Shown: positions 1-9,559, numbered from the stretch's first letter. The stretch is 64,000 nucleotides of DNA from SKGN01 sp050948865 (GCA_050948865.1 JBMNEQ010000001.1:124001-188000); one strand, 5' to 3'. Program-made: numbers and translations. The notes: generated by a model from the letters alone, not told the origin.

Positions 1-1013
1 ACATCACTCATTATTTCAACAACAACATCAACTATTTTATAAAGAAAAGATGTTTCCATTCCTAATTTTCGTCCTTGAAGAACAGCTCTTCTTAATAATC
101 TTCTTAAAACATAGCCACGTCCTTCATTCGCGAACAAAGCTCCATCACTAAGGGCAAAAGTCAGAGTTCGAAGATGATCAGCAATAATCTTAAAAGAACT
201 TTCACCACTATATAAATAATTCGTGATTTTAGAAACTTCTTTAATAATAGGCATAAATAAATCTGTTTCATAATTAGTAGGAACATCTTGCAATATAGAG
301 GCCATTCTTTCAAGACCCATACCTGTATCTATGTTCTTGTTTGGCAATTCTGGATAATCTTCCCTGTTCTTGTTAGATTTAGCGTTAAATTGACTAAAAA
401 CATTATTCCATATTTCAAGATACCGATCATTAGGAATTTCTTCTTCTAACAATTTTAATCCTTTTTTATCAGGATCAAATTCTTCCCCTCGATCATAAAA
501 AATTTCTGAATCAGGTCCACAAGGGCCTTCTCCAATTTCCCAATAATTACTCTTAAGCTTAATTATATGAGTTGGATCAATTCCCAAACTTAACCAAATA
601 TTATAAGCTTCTTGATCGTTAGGATAAACTGTTATATAAAGTTTATCTTTATCAAAACCAAAATATTTTTGATCTGTTAATAATTCATAAGCAAAAGATA
701 AAGCTTCTTTTTTAAAATAATCACCCAAAGAAAAATTTCCTAGCATTTCAAAAAATGTATGATGGCGAGCTGTTTTTCCAACATTTTCGATATCATTAGT
801 CCGCATACATTTTTGAACTGTAACAATTCTTTTTTTAGGTGGAACTTCCCTTCCATCAAAAAACTTTTTAAGTGGGGTAACACCAGCATTTACCCATAAT
901 AAACTAGAATCATCTTGAGGAATTAAAGATGAACTTTCCATAAACAAATGATCTTTTTCTTTAAAAAAATTAATAAACATTGTTCTAATTTCGTTACTAG
1001 TCATTTTCTTCAT
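1..1013 (-). CDS. alaS: Alanine--tRNA ligase, N-terminal part (cut by window edge)
   Basis: Charges tRNA-Ala with alanine in the cytoplasm. About 337 codons of the class II catalytic domain are visible; the rest (roughly 540 residues in the family, with editing and C-Ala domains) lies outside the window. Family landmarks: an N-terminal MTSNEIR start block, the motif-2 area with TARHHTFFEMLGNFSLGD, then DTGMGLERM and LRRLLRRAV. I chose the ATG that gives MKKMTSNE because a G-rich Shine-Dalgarno (GGGGGGA) lies 7 bases upstream; an ATG three codons later is possible. The following genes upstream in the same strand (a P-loop kinase, AI-2E transporter) are close enough for one transcript. An AI-2E family gene beside alaS is also seen in Bacillus. 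Confidence 0.96.
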   Translation of the reverse strand, partial: MKKMTSNEIRTMFINFFKEKDHLFMESSSLIPQDDSSLLWVNAGVTPLKKFFDGREVPPKKRIVTVQKCMRTNDIENVGKTARHHTFFEMLGNFSLGDYFKKEALSFAYELLTDQKYFGFDKDKLYITVYPNDQEAYNIWLSLGIDPTHIIKLKSNYWEIGEGPCGPDSEIFYDRGEEFDPDKKGLKLLEEEIPNDRYLEIWNNVFSQFNAKSNKNREDYPELPNKNIDTGMGLERMASILQDVPTNYETDLFMPIIKEVSKITNYLYSGESSFKIIADHLRTLTFALSDGALFANEGRGYVLRRLLRRAVLQGRKLGMETSFLYKIVDVVVEIMSD

Positions 1014-1027
1014 CCCTAATCCCCCCA

Positions 1028-1579
1028 TTAAAATTCTTCTTTAACAATTTGTTTTATTTTTTCCTTTAATTCTTCTAAAGTTCCATCATTTATAATTTTA
1101 TATTCAACCTTTTCATAATCATCTAAATCTATCTCTGAAATATGTTGTTGTTGTTCTTCTGTTAAATTACTTTGATAATTTCTCCTAATTATTTTTAAAG
1201 CTTTTAAAAAAGGAAAAACTTCTCTAATTTTATCTATTTCTAATTTAAATCTTACATCATCAATAATAAAAACATCAAAAAATGAAGATAATATCTCTAT
1301 ATCTTCGATCAAACGATTAACATAAAAATACTTTTTACCTAATTTTTCTCGAATAACTTCTGTTCCTAGTTTTTGTAACAATTCCCTTGGTTTTGTTTCT
1401 TCTTGCCCATCCCAATTAAAATATGTTTTGATATATCCCTTTAAAGGGGTCATTAATTGCATTATAACAACTTTATAACCTTGCTTTTCATATTCTTCTT
1501 TTAACATTTTTCCTATTGTTGTTTTTCCATTACGAGCCTTACCACCAATAAGAAATATTTTTTTATCTTCTAACTTCAT
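1028..1579 (-). CDS. P-loop nucleoside/nucleotide kinase-like protein
   Basis: A 183-residue soluble protein with a Walker A loop near residues 11-19 (GGKARNGKTT) and a later hydrophobic strand ending in Asp-Asp (VFIIDDVRF, near 103-111) that could be Walker B. The size and layout resemble deoxynucleoside monophosphate kinase or dephospho-CoA kinase-like folds, but I cannot assign a substrate. A Shine-Dalgarno AAGGAGG sits just before the ATG. It lies 14 bases upstream of alaS on the same strand and 9 bases after the transporter gene, so co-transcription is likely. The P-loop is clear; the reaction is inference. Confidence 0.75.
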   Translation of the reverse strand: MKLEDKKIFLIGGKARNGKTTIGKMLKEEYEKQGYKVVIMQLMTPLKGYIKTYFNWDGQEETKPRELLQKLGTEVIREKLGKKYFYVNRLIEDIEILSSFFDVFIIDDVRFKLEIDKIREVFPFLKALKIIRRNYQSNLTEEQQQHISEIDLDDYEKVEYKIINDGTLEELKEKIKQIVKEEF

Positions 1580-1588
1580 AATTCCTCC

Positions 1589-2725
1589 TTAAACTTTTAT
1601 AATATTATATTTTTTATTTAAAAACAGTAACAACATTTTAGATATGGCAATAATAGGTGTCGCGACAATCATTCCTATTATGCCAAAGAAATAACCAAAA
1701 AATAAAATACTAACAATAACACTAACCGGATGTAATTTCATCGTTCTACTCATAACTAATGGTTGAATAAAATTACTTTTTATTAATTGAATTACTAACA
1801 AGACAATCATCGTCAAAATACCCGCTGAAACTCCTTCTGTAAAAGCAATAAGAATAATAGGAATTGCCCCTATATAAGAACCAATATAAGGAATTATATC
1901 AGTTATTGCTAAAATAAAAGCTAATAGAATAGAAACTCGAATATTTAAAATATGTAAAGTTATAGCTGTTAAAAAAAATAAAATAACACTTATAAAAATA
2001 GTTCCTTTTATATAAGATAATAAAGAAATATTAATTTCAGCATATAAGTATTTAAGATCGTTTCTAATCCTTTTAGGCATTATTGTTAAAATTCTTTTTC
2101 CAATATTATTAAAATCAAATAATAAATAAAATCCTATTATTAAACCAAATAAAACAACTCCCACTGTAGACAAAACAGCTTTTAAAGAATTAAAAATTAT
2201 TTCAGGAATATCTGTTGTTAAAGATTTTATAATTAAAGAAAAATATTCTAAAGTATCTGTTCTAATTAACTCTAAATCTAAAAAAGATATTTTTTCAAAA
2301 CCCCTAAAAAAGTTGTTTAACCATAAATTAAGTTTTTCTATTAAAATTGGAAAAATTGTTAAAACTTCATTTGATTGCTTTAATAATAAAGGAAAAGCAG
2401 TAACCATTATTATATAAAGAAAAGTTATTAAAATTAAATAAACTAATATTACCCCTAAAAATCGATAAACTCCTCTATCAGATAAAAAGGTAACAAAAGG
2501 TTCTAAAAACCAAGCAATAATAAGTCCAATAAAAAGAGGTGATAAAACTTTCAAAAGAAGAAACAAAAAAGTAAAGATATGCCATTCTTTAAGTAAAGCA
2601 GTTAAAGCGTAAATAACAATAATAAACAAAAAGAAATAAGTAATTTTTAAAATACGATTGCTTAAATCAATTATTTCATTTAATCCAACAATATCAACCT
2701 TTTTCTTTCCATTATCGCTCTTCAT
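1589..2725 (-). CDS. AI-2E family transporter (PerM/YrrI type)
   Basis: A 378-residue polytopic membrane protein with about seven to eight hydrophobic segments, including paired helices near residues 25-75, a helix near 95-115 and a cluster from about 180 to 370. The C-terminal part carries family features: DIIPYIGSYIGAIP and a SNFIQPLVMSRTMKLHPVSV block. The family was named for possible autoinducer-2 export, but members also include ion and osmolyte exporters, so the substrate is unknown. The gene lies upstream of alaS on the same strand, as yrrI does in Bacillus, which supports orthology. The start has a GGAGGTT Shine-Dalgarno. Confidence 0.9.
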   Translation of the reverse strand: MKSDNGKKKVDIVGLNEIIDLSNRILKITYFFLFIIVIYALTALLKEWHIFTFLFLLLKVLSPLFIGLIIAWFLEPFVTFLSDRGVYRFLGVILVYLILITFLYIIMVTAFPLLLKQSNEVLTIFPILIEKLNLWLNNFFRGFEKISFLDLELIRTDTLEYFSLIIKSLTTDIPEIIFNSLKAVLSTVGVVLFGLIIGFYLLFDFNNIGKRILTIMPKRIRNDLKYLYAEINISLLSYIKGTIFISVILFFLTAITLHILNIRVSILLAFILAITDIIPYIGSYIGAIPIILIAFTEGVSAGILTMIVLLVIQLIKSNFIQPLVMSRTMKLHPVSVIVSILFFGYFFGIIGMIVATPIIAISKMLLLFLNKKYNIIKV

Positions 2726-2747
2726 AAAGGAACCTCCATTTAAGACT

Positions 2748-3413
2748 TTAATCTCTTTTTGAAATTATTAAAAATAAGCGGAACATTTCTAAAAAGTTAG
2801 AAATTAAGGCAGCCACATAAGTCATGGCAGCAGCATTTAACATATTACCAATTTTTGATTTTTCATCTTCATAAATTAAGTTTTCTTCAATTAAAATCTT
2901 TTTAGCTCGGCTAGAAGCATTAAATTCAACAGGTAAAGTAATTAATTGAAATAAAAGTGTTGCTCCTAATAAAATTAAACCAATCATCGCTATCTTTAAA
3001 GCAGAAGAAAGAAAACCTATAACTAAAATTAAATATCCCATCTTAGATGCTAGATTAACAATCGGAACAATCAAATTACGAATAATTAAAAACCAATATC
3101 TTTTCTTGTGTTGAATAGCGTGTCCACATTCATGGGCGGCAATTGCTACTGAAGCAATGCTTTTTTTATGATAAACATCAGGAGAAAGGCGCACAACTTT
3201 ATTTTTCGGATCATAATGATCAGACATTTTTCCTTTAGTTTCAACAACATAAATTTCATTTAAACCATTAATATCAAGAATCCTTCTGGCCACTTCCAAA
3301 CCAGTTAATCCCTTTTTAGCTTCAACAGTTTTGTATTTTCCATAAGCACCCATAACTAATAATTGGGCACCAAAAACAATTACAAACGATAAAATAAACA
3401 ATCCATAATACAT
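2748..3413 (-). CDS. Zinc-dependent membrane metallopeptidase, YugP family
   Basis: A 221-residue membrane protein of the YugP family (neutral zinc metallopeptidase 2). It has an N-terminal helix (1-20), the zinc motif HECGH within AAHECGHAIQH near residues 93-103, two helices near 108-155, and a NASSRAK block in which the third metal ligand is expected. A C-terminal hydrophobic stretch (about 190-215) follows. Length matches the family. The active site probably faces the membrane or cytoplasm; the physiological substrate is not known. The start has an AAAGGAGG site. It sits between cysS and the AI-2E gene, 12 and 22 bases away, so it is likely operonic. Confidence 0.92.
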   Translation of the reverse strand: MYYGLFILSFVIVFGAQLLVMGAYGKYKTVEAKKGLTGLEVARRILDINGLNEIYVVETKGKMSDHYDPKNKVVRLSPDVYHKKSIASVAIAAHECGHAIQHKKRYWFLIIRNLIVPIVNLASKMGYLILVIGFLSSALKIAMIGLILLGATLLFQLITLPVEFNASSRAKKILIEENLIYEDEKSKIGNMLNAAAMTYVAALISNFLEMFRLFLIISKRD

Positions 3414-3425
3414 AATAAACCTCCT

Positions 3426-4829
3426 TTATTTTTTTAATTCCCAAGTCGTTTGATTACGACCATCTTTTAAAATTATATTTTTCTTTAATAATTCTTCTCT
3501 AATTTGGTCAGCTTCAGCATAATTACCTTTATTTTTTGCTTCTTTTCTTTTTTTAATTAAATCCTCTATTTCCTTTTTAAACTTGGCATCTAAGTTTTTA
3601 TTAATAGGCTTTAATAAATCTAGTGATAAAACTTGATCAATTTCTTTTATTAAATATAATTTTGTTTTATTATTAACTTTTTTATCTTTTAATAATTCAA
3701 ATAAAGATGTTAAAGTATTAGCAGTATTTAAATCTTCTTTTAATTCCTTTTTAAATTTTTCTTGATAAGTATTAATCATTTCCTTGTCAAGTGATGAGCT
3801 GTCATCTTCAATCATTTGAATTCGAGAAAGAAGTTTATTATAAGCTAAAGAAGCCATATCTAAAGATTCAAAAGTAAATTCTAATTGTTTACGATAATGA
3901 GATTGTAAACAAAAAAAGCGATAAACAATTGGATTATAACCTTTAGCTTCCAATAATGAAAGCGTTAAAAATTGACCTTTAGATTTGCTCATTTTCCCAG
4001 TTTTATCATTTAAATATTCACCATGAAGCCAATAATTACACCATTTATGTCCTAAATAAGCCTCAGATTGAGCTATTTCATTCGTATGATGAGGGAAAAT
4101 ATTATCAACCCCTCCACAATGAATATCTAAATATTCACCTAAAAATTTAATACTAAGGCCAGAACATTCTATATGCCAACCAGGATACCCTAAACCCCAA
4201 GGAGAATCCCATTTCATTTCTTGTTCTGTAAATTTAGATTTAGTAAACCAAAGAACAAAATCTAAAGGATTCCTTTTATTTTTATCTTCAAAAACATCCT
4301 CTCTAGCCCCTATTAATAAATCTTCTTCTTTTTTCCCAGATAATTTATAATAATCCTTTGCTTGACTTATGTCAAAATAAACATTACCCTCTGATTCATA
4401 AGCATAACCATCTTTTATTAACTTTTCTATCATTTTAATATACATTTTAATATGATCTGTTGCCTTTTCCACAATTTTTGGTTTTTTAATATTTAACTTT
4501 TCTAAATCCTGAAAAAAAGCTTTTGTATAAAATTCAGCAATGTCATAAATGGTTTTCCCTTCTTTTTTCGCACTTAAAACCATCTTATCTTCACCACTAT
4601 CAGCATCAGAAGTAAGATGCCCAACATCAGTAATATTCATTACCCGTTTAACATTATAACCTACATAATTTAAAGTTTTTTCTAAAACATCTTCAAAAAT
4701 ATATGTTCTTAAATTACCAATATGAGCATAATTATAAACAGTTGGTCCGCATGTATACATTGTAATCTCTTCTTTATTATAAGGAATAAAACTTTCAATT
4801 CTCTTTGTTAAAGTATTATATAAATTCAT
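3426..4829 (-). CDS. cysS: Cysteine--tRNA ligase
   Basis: Class I synthetase, 467 residues, normal length. The zinc/HIGH region reads MYTCGPTVYNYAHIGN near residues 24-39, with further zinc ligands in HIECSGLS and CGGVDNIFPHHTNE (about 200-245). The KMSKS loop is GKMSKSKG near 270. A C-terminal helical tail contains DLNTANT and the EADQIREEL block. It activates cysteine and loads tRNA-Cys in the cytoplasm. It lies 19 bases downstream of gltX on the same strand; the gltX-cysS order is also found in Bacillus, where cysE often lies between them. No T-box leader is visible in the short gap. Confidence 0.98.
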   Translation of the reverse strand: MNLYNTLTKRIESFIPYNKEEITMYTCGPTVYNYAHIGNLRTYIFEDVLEKTLNYVGYNVKRVMNITDVGHLTSDADSGEDKMVLSAKKEGKTIYDIAEFYTKAFFQDLEKLNIKKPKIVEKATDHIKMYIKMIEKLIKDGYAYESEGNVYFDISQAKDYYKLSGKKEEDLLIGAREDVFEDKNKRNPLDFVLWFTKSKFTEQEMKWDSPWGLGYPGWHIECSGLSIKFLGEYLDIHCGGVDNIFPHHTNEIAQSEAYLGHKWCNYWLHGEYLNDKTGKMSKSKGQFLTLSLLEAKGYNPIVYRFFCLQSHYRKQLEFTFESLDMASLAYNKLLSRIQMIEDDSSSLDKEMINTYQEKFKKELKEDLNTANTLTSLFELLKDKKVNNKTKLYLIKEIDQVLSLDLLKPINKNLDAKFKKEIEDLIKKRKEAKNKGNYAEADQIREELLKKNIILKDGRNQTTWELKK

Positions 4830-4848
4830 TTTAACCTCCTGTTTTATA

Positions 4849-6279
4849 CTATTCTTCTAATCTTTTTATAACCTGTTCTTGGCCTAAAAGAAAAATGGTT
4901 CTAGGTAGTTCTGGACCTTTTGTCTTTCCAGAAACCAATACCCTAATCGGCATAAACAAATTTTTACCCTTCACTTTTGTTTCTTCTTTTACTTTATTTA
5001 AAGCTTTTTTAATATTTTCTTCAGTCCAATTTTTTATCCCTTTTATTTCTTTCTTTAATACTAATTTTATATTATTTGTTTCTGTTAATTCTAAAAATTC
5101 TTTTCCATCTTCATCTGTAACTATTTCCTTAAAAAACAATTCACTTAATTGAACTATTTCCTTTCCATAAGATAGTTGTTCTTGATAAGTTTCTATTAAT
5201 GTTTTTAACCATAATTCTGTTTTAGAAGAAAGATCATAAACTTCTTCTAAATAAGGAAGAACAAAACTATACAATTTATCAATAGTTAATCTTTTAATAT
5301 AATAATTATTTAACCAATTTAATTTCCCTATATCAAAAATAGCATTACTTTTACTAATTCCCTCTATAGTAAACCTTTTCGTTAACTCTTCTAAACTAAA
5401 AATTTCTTCTTCACTGCCAGAACTCCATCCTGTAAGGGCTAACATATTTATAATTGCTTCATTTAAATAACCTTTCTCTTTTAAAGCTTCTACAGTAGCA
5501 TCACCATCTCGTTTACTTAATTTCTTATCAGAATCACGTTCCTTTTTTATAATAGGTAAATGAACAAAATTAGGTGTTTCCCATCCAAAGGCTTGATATA
5601 TTAAAACATATTTTGGGGTCGAGGATATATACTCATTCCCCCTGACGATATGAGTTATCTTCATTTCATAATCATCAACTATATTAGCAAAATTATAAGT
5701 AGGCATTCCATCAGATTTAATTAAAATCAAATCTTCTAATTCTTTATTTTGAACTTCTATTTTACCATAAACAAGATCTTCAAAAACAGTTAAACCTTTT
5801 TCAGGTATTTTAAATCTAATAACATATTTTTCTCCATTATTAATTCTTTTTAAAGCTTCTTCTAATGTTAAACTTTGACATTTCTTATCATATTTATATA
5901 ATTCGTTCTTCTTCTTAGCTTCTTCTTTTAACTTTTTTAATCTTTCATTACTACAAAAACAATAATAAGCCTTACCTTCATCTATTAATCTTTTAGCATA
6001 ATTAAGATAATTACTCTTTCGTTCACTTTGAATATAAGGAGCATAAGGACCCCCTTTATTTGGTCCTTCATCCCAATTTAAACCTAAATCTTCTAAAGTA
6101 TCATAAATTACTTCAAGAGATCCCTCAACATATCTTTCTAAATCAGTATCCTCTATTCGTAAAATAAAACTACCATTATTCTTTTTAGCAATTAAATAAG
6201 AATATAAAGCTGTCCGAACCCCACCAATGTGCATAAATCCAGTAGGGCTAGGAGCAAATCTTGTCCTAATTTGTTTCAT
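4849..6279 (-). CDS. gltX: Glutamate--tRNA ligase
   Basis: Class I glutamyl-tRNA synthetase, 476 residues. The HIGH motif appears as APSPTGFMHIGGVRT at residues 9-23; the zinc-like YYCFCS cluster lies near 105-110 and the KLSKRDG loop near 250. It loads Glu on tRNA-Glu; in organisms without GlnRS it also supplies Glu-tRNA-Gln for amidation, which this window cannot decide. The ATG has no adjacent Shine-Dalgarno. The nearest is GAGGTG about 29 bases upstream, and a small hairpin (CAGGT tttat ACCTG) lies between, which could bring the site close to the start. A TG-TAAAAT extended -10 is visible further upstream. Confidence 0.98.
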   Translation of the reverse strand: MKQIRTRFAPSPTGFMHIGGVRTALYSYLIAKKNNGSFILRIEDTDLERYVEGSLEVIYDTLEDLGLNWDEGPNKGGPYAPYIQSERKSNYLNYAKRLIDEGKAYYCFCSNERLKKLKEEAKKKNELYKYDKKCQSLTLEEALKRINNGEKYVIRFKIPEKGLTVFEDLVYGKIEVQNKELEDLILIKSDGMPTYNFANIVDDYEMKITHIVRGNEYISSTPKYVLIYQAFGWETPNFVHLPIIKKERDSDKKLSKRDGDATVEALKEKGYLNEAIINMLALTGWSSGSEEEIFSLEELTKRFTIEGISKSNAIFDIGKLNWLNNYYIKRLTIDKLYSFVLPYLEEVYDLSSKTELWLKTLIETYQEQLSYGKEIVQLSELFFKEIVTDEDGKEFLELTETNNIKLVLKKEIKGIKNWTEENIKKALNKVKEETKVKGKNLFMPIRVLVSGKTKGPELPRTIFLLGQEQVIKRLEE

Positions 6280-6418
6280 TTTAATTCAGGTATAAAACCT
6301 GGTTTCACCTCTTTTTCTTTATAACAATTCTTTTACTACACTCTTTAAATCAATGTATTACTAACGTTATTTTAACATATAAGTTTAAATATAGAAAGAA
6401 AAAAGAAGAAAACAACAC

Positions 6419-8725
6419 CTAGACACATTCTTTAATACTCTTTATTCCTATTTCATTTTTCCCATCCATTATTTTATCAATAATATTACTTTCAACCTTA
6501 TCTTGAATAACCTTTTCTATTTTCCTTGCTCCAAAATCATGATAATCAATTAAAGACATAATTTCTGTTACCACTAATTTATTTATTTTTACTTTTTGCT
6601 TCTCAAATCTTTCTTTTACTTTAATTAATTGATTATTTATTATCTTTTCAATCTCTTCTTGACCTAATCGATTAAAAATAATAACATTATAAATCCTATT
6701 AATAAATTCTACTCCTAATTCTTGTTTAAGTTTAGAATTTACCTTCTTATCAATAACATTATTAAATCCTACAACACCTTTATTAAAACCTATATTAGTT
6801 GTCATTATTATTAAAACATTATCAAAATGAACAACTCTTCCATTAGAATCTTTTAATTCTGCTTGATCTAATACTTGTAAAAATAAATTCCGAACCGAAC
6901 TATGAGCCCTATCTATCTCATCTAAAATAAGAACAGAGTTTGGTTTATTTCTAATTTCTTCTAAAATGTTTTGTTGATCTTCATAACCAACATATCCTGG
7001 TGGAGCCCCAATAATTTTACTTAGGGTATGACTTTCAGAATACTCACTCATATCTAATTTAATTACATTATTCTCCCCAACTAAATTTTTAGCATAAATA
7101 AGGGCTAATTCAGTTTTACCTACTCCTGTTGGGCCACAAAATAAATAAGAATAACATTTGTTTTCTCCTTTAAATCCTAATTTTATGCGTTTAGTTATAT
7201 TAATTAAATTATTAATCGCTTCCTCTTGACCAATAATTCTTTCTTTTAAATCCTTCATTAATTTATTAAAAAAACTTTTATTATCATTAAGAATTTCATA
7301 AACAGGAATTTTAGTGCGATTATTAATTACTTCCGCCACATTTTCTTTAGTTACCTTCTTAATTTTCTCTTTATTTATAATTTTTAATTCTAAATTATTT
7401 AACTCATCTAATAACTTTTCTTCTTCTTCTTTATATTTATAAGCTTCACTAAATTCATGATTTATTATACATTCATTCTTTTTTCTTTTTATATTATCTA
7501 ATTGTTGGTATAAATCATTTATTTTATTATTGCTTTTACTTTCTTTTAAGGAAGCTTTAGCACAGACCTCATCTAAAATATCAATAGATTTATCAGGTTG
7601 ATTACGATCATAAATATATTTTTCTGATAAAGTTATAATTAAATCTATTATATTATTATTAATAGAAACTTGATGATAACTTTCATATATTCCTTTTAAT
7701 TTTAATAAAATATCCTTAACAACTGTTTTATTAGGTGCTTCAATAAAAACCTTTTGAAAACGTCGATCTAAAGCCCGATCCTTTTCTATATTCCTTTTAT
7801 ATTCATCAGTAGTTGTCGCTCCAATACATTTTATTTTATTTCGAGCTAAAGCTGGTTTTAAAATATTCGCAGCATCAATTGCACCTTCAGCACCTCCAAC
7901 ACCAACTAAAGTATGAACTTCATCTAAAAACATAATAATATCATTATTATCTTCTAATTCCTTAATCATCCTTTTCATTCGTTCTTCAAACTCACCACGA
8001 TACTTAGTTCCCGCCACAAGGGTTGCCATATCTAAACCTAAAATACGTTTATTCTTTAAATTAAGGGGAACCTCCCCTTTAACAATTAAATAACTAAGAT
8101 ATTCCACAATTGCTGTTTTCCCAACACCCGCCTCACCTACTAATAATGGATTATTCTTTGTCCTTCGACTAATAATTTCTATTACTCTTTGCACTTCTTT
8201 TTCCCTTCCTATAACAGGATCTAATTCTCCTTTTACAGCCTTTTCAGTTAAATCTATCCCCATCTCTTCAATTAATAACTTTTTAGATTTTATTTTCCTA
8301 TTAGAAATATCATGGGCAAATAATTCATAAATCTTATCCATATCAATACCCATATTTAATAAAATTCTAATCGCTACTCCTTCTCCCTCTTCTAAAAGAG
8401 CACAAAATAAATGATGAACAGATACTTCTTCATCATTATCATCTTTACTATCTAAAATAGCACTTTCTATAACTCTTTTTAATAAAGGAGTATATAAAAA
8501 CCATTGCTTTTTAATAGAACCAATCCCCATTATTTTTACCAAGTCTTCTTTAAATGATTTATAATTAATATTGAACCTTTTCAATTTTTTAGAAACTTCA
8601 TTTTCTTCTTTTAAAATCGCTAATAAAAGATGTTCGCTTCCTACATAAGGATGCTTTAAATTATACATTTCCTTTTTAGCATTTATTAATATTTGTTGAG
8701 CTTCTTCAGTAAATTTACTAAACAT
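6419..8725 (-). CDS. clpC: ATP-dependent Clp protease ATP-binding subunit ClpC
   Basis: Hsp100 AAA+ unfoldase, 768 residues, slightly shorter than the usual 800-820. Order: double Clp-N repeat (about 1-145), first AAA+ with Walker A GEAGVGKT (about 198-205) and sensor block FLDEVHTLVG, a middle domain with a UVR-like helix pair (about 400-445), second AAA+ with GPTGVGKT (about 525-532) and ILDEIDRAH, then the small D2 domain. With ClpP it degrades misfolded and regulatory proteins. In Bacillus it follows ctsR-mcsA-mcsB; here it stands alone, so the usual repressor and adaptor genes are not neighbours. A perfect 6-bp-arm palindrome lies in its promoter region. Confidence 0.96.
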   Translation of the reverse strand: MFSKFTEEAQQILINAKKEMYNLKHPYVGSEHLLLAILKEENEVSKKLKRFNINYKSFKEDLVKIMGIGSIKKQWFLYTPLLKRVIESAILDSKDDNDEEVSVHHLFCALLEEGEGVAIRILLNMGIDMDKIYELFAHDISNRKIKSKKLLIEEMGIDLTEKAVKGELDPVIGREKEVQRVIEIISRRTKNNPLLVGEAGVGKTAIVEYLSYLIVKGEVPLNLKNKRILGLDMATLVAGTKYRGEFEERMKRMIKELEDNNDIIMFLDEVHTLVGVGGAEGAIDAANILKPALARNKIKCIGATTTDEYKRNIEKDRALDRRFQKVFIEAPNKTVVKDILLKLKGIYESYHQVSINNNIIDLIITLSEKYIYDRNQPDKSIDILDEVCAKASLKESKSNNKINDLYQQLDNIKRKKNECIINHEFSEAYKYKEEEEKLLDELNNLELKIINKEKIKKVTKENVAEVINNRTKIPVYEILNDNKSFFNKLMKDLKERIIGQEEAINNLINITKRIKLGFKGENKCYSYLFCGPTGVGKTELALIYAKNLVGENNVIKLDMSEYSESHTLSKIIGAPPGYVGYEDQQNILEEIRNKPNSVLILDEIDRAHSSVRNLFLQVLDQAELKDSNGRVVHFDNVLIIMTTNIGFNKGVVGFNNVIDKKVNSKLKQELGVEFINRIYNVIIFNRLGQEEIEKIINNQLIKVKERFEKQKVKINKLVVTEIMSLIDYHDFGARKIEKVIQDKVESNIIDKIMDGKNEIGIKSIKECV

Positions 8726-8755
8726 AATAAATTCCCCCTTATTTTAATATTCTAT

Positions 8756-8768
8756 GCTTATAATAAGC
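8756..8768. promoter_or_regulatory. Palindrome upstream of clpC
   Basis: A perfect inverted repeat GCTTAT-A-ATAAGC lies about 31 bases upstream of the clpC start in the clpC/pgsA divergent region. It does not match the CtsR heptad repeat (GGTCAAA-type) or CIRCE. It may be an operator for clpC, but in AT-rich DNA a 6-bp-arm palindrome can arise by chance. Confidence 0.35.
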
Positions 8769-8808
8769 AAAATATAAAATTATTAACCTTTAAAATGATT
8801 ATTTTACC

Positions 8809-8837
8809 TTGAATTTAATATTATTTATATATATAAT
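8809..8837 (+). promoter_or_regulatory. Sigma-A-type promoter of pgsA
   Basis: TTGAAT, 17-base spacer, TATAAT, about 23 bases upstream of the pgsA ATG. A Shine-Dalgarno AGAGGA follows. This is a near-consensus vegetative promoter. Confidence 0.75.
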
Positions 8838-8860
8838 AAAATTCTTAGAGGACTGATTCT

Positions 8861-9559
8861 ATGAAAAATAAAATAAAAAAACAAATTCCTAATATTATTA
8901 CTACCACCCGAATTGGACTTTCAATCTTATTTCCTTTTATATTTTTAAATGGAAATCTTTATTTAGCAACAAATCTTTTTATAATTAATGCTCTTAGTGA
9001 TGCTCTTGATGGATTTTTAGCAAGAAAATGGCACGCTGAATCTAAATATGGAAAAATAGTTGATCCAATTGCTGATAAATTATTTAGTGGCATTTCTTTA
9101 ATAATTGCTTCTTTTTTCATTACTCCTCTTTTATTACCAACTTTAATTTTAGAAAGTGTTATCACCACTATTAATATTTCAGATTATTTTAAAAGTAAAA
9201 CAATAAAAGATGTTTTAAAAATAGGAAAATTAAAAAGTGTTTTTCTTTTTTCTACCATTGGAGCTAGTTTTATTTCGCATTTAAATCCTTCCTTTCAGGT
9301 TTTATTATATCCTTTATTAGGGACAACTACTTTATTACAAGGTATAACCATTAAAGAATATTATCAACGTTCAAAAAAAAACACTAAAACAAATTTAAAC
9401 AATATCGTTAAAACTAATAACCCTATTAACTTAAAAAAAAACAAACAAAAAGAAATAAATAAATTAAAATCATTTAAAAAAACATTAGAAACTTTTCAAA
9501 ACACTAATAAAAATAATTATTCTCAAGATCCAAAAATTAAGGTTTTAAAGAAAAAATAA
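8861..9559 (+). CDS. pgsA: CDP-alcohol phosphatidyltransferase, probable phosphatidylglycerophosphate synthase
   Basis: Integral membrane enzyme of 232 residues. It carries the full CDP-alcohol phosphotransferase signature: D-x2-DG-x2-AR-x8-G-x3-D-x3-D, seen as DALDGFLAR then GKIVDPIAD (about residues 47-71). Hydrophobic helices lie around 12-45, 80-100 and 120-155. The likely reaction is CDP-diacylglycerol plus glycerol-3-phosphate to phosphatidylglycerophosphate, the first step to phosphatidylglycerol. The last ~65 residues are a Lys/Asn-rich tail of low complexity, unusual for the family and possibly peripheral. It is monocistronic, with its own promoter and a strong terminator overlapping its stop. 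Confidence 0.85.
   Translation: MKNKIKKQIPNIITTTRIGLSILFPFIFLNGNLYLATNLFIINALSDALDGFLARKWHAESKYGKIVDPIADKLFSGISLIIASFFITPLLLPTLILESVITTINISDYFKSKTIKDVLKIGKLKSVFLFSTIGASFISHLNPSFQVLLYPLLGTTTLLQGITIKEYYQRSKKNTKTNLNNIVKTNNPINLKKNKQKEINKLKSFKKTLETFQNTNKNNYSQDPKIKVLKKK

Noticed and set aside
4895..5152. 85-codon plus-strand frame inside gltX
   Set aside because: Antisense shadow of a clear gene; composition mirrors the complementary strand.
6280..6418. T-box leader for gltX-cysS
   Set aside because: No T-box sequence, specifier loop or terminator pair in the 139 bases.
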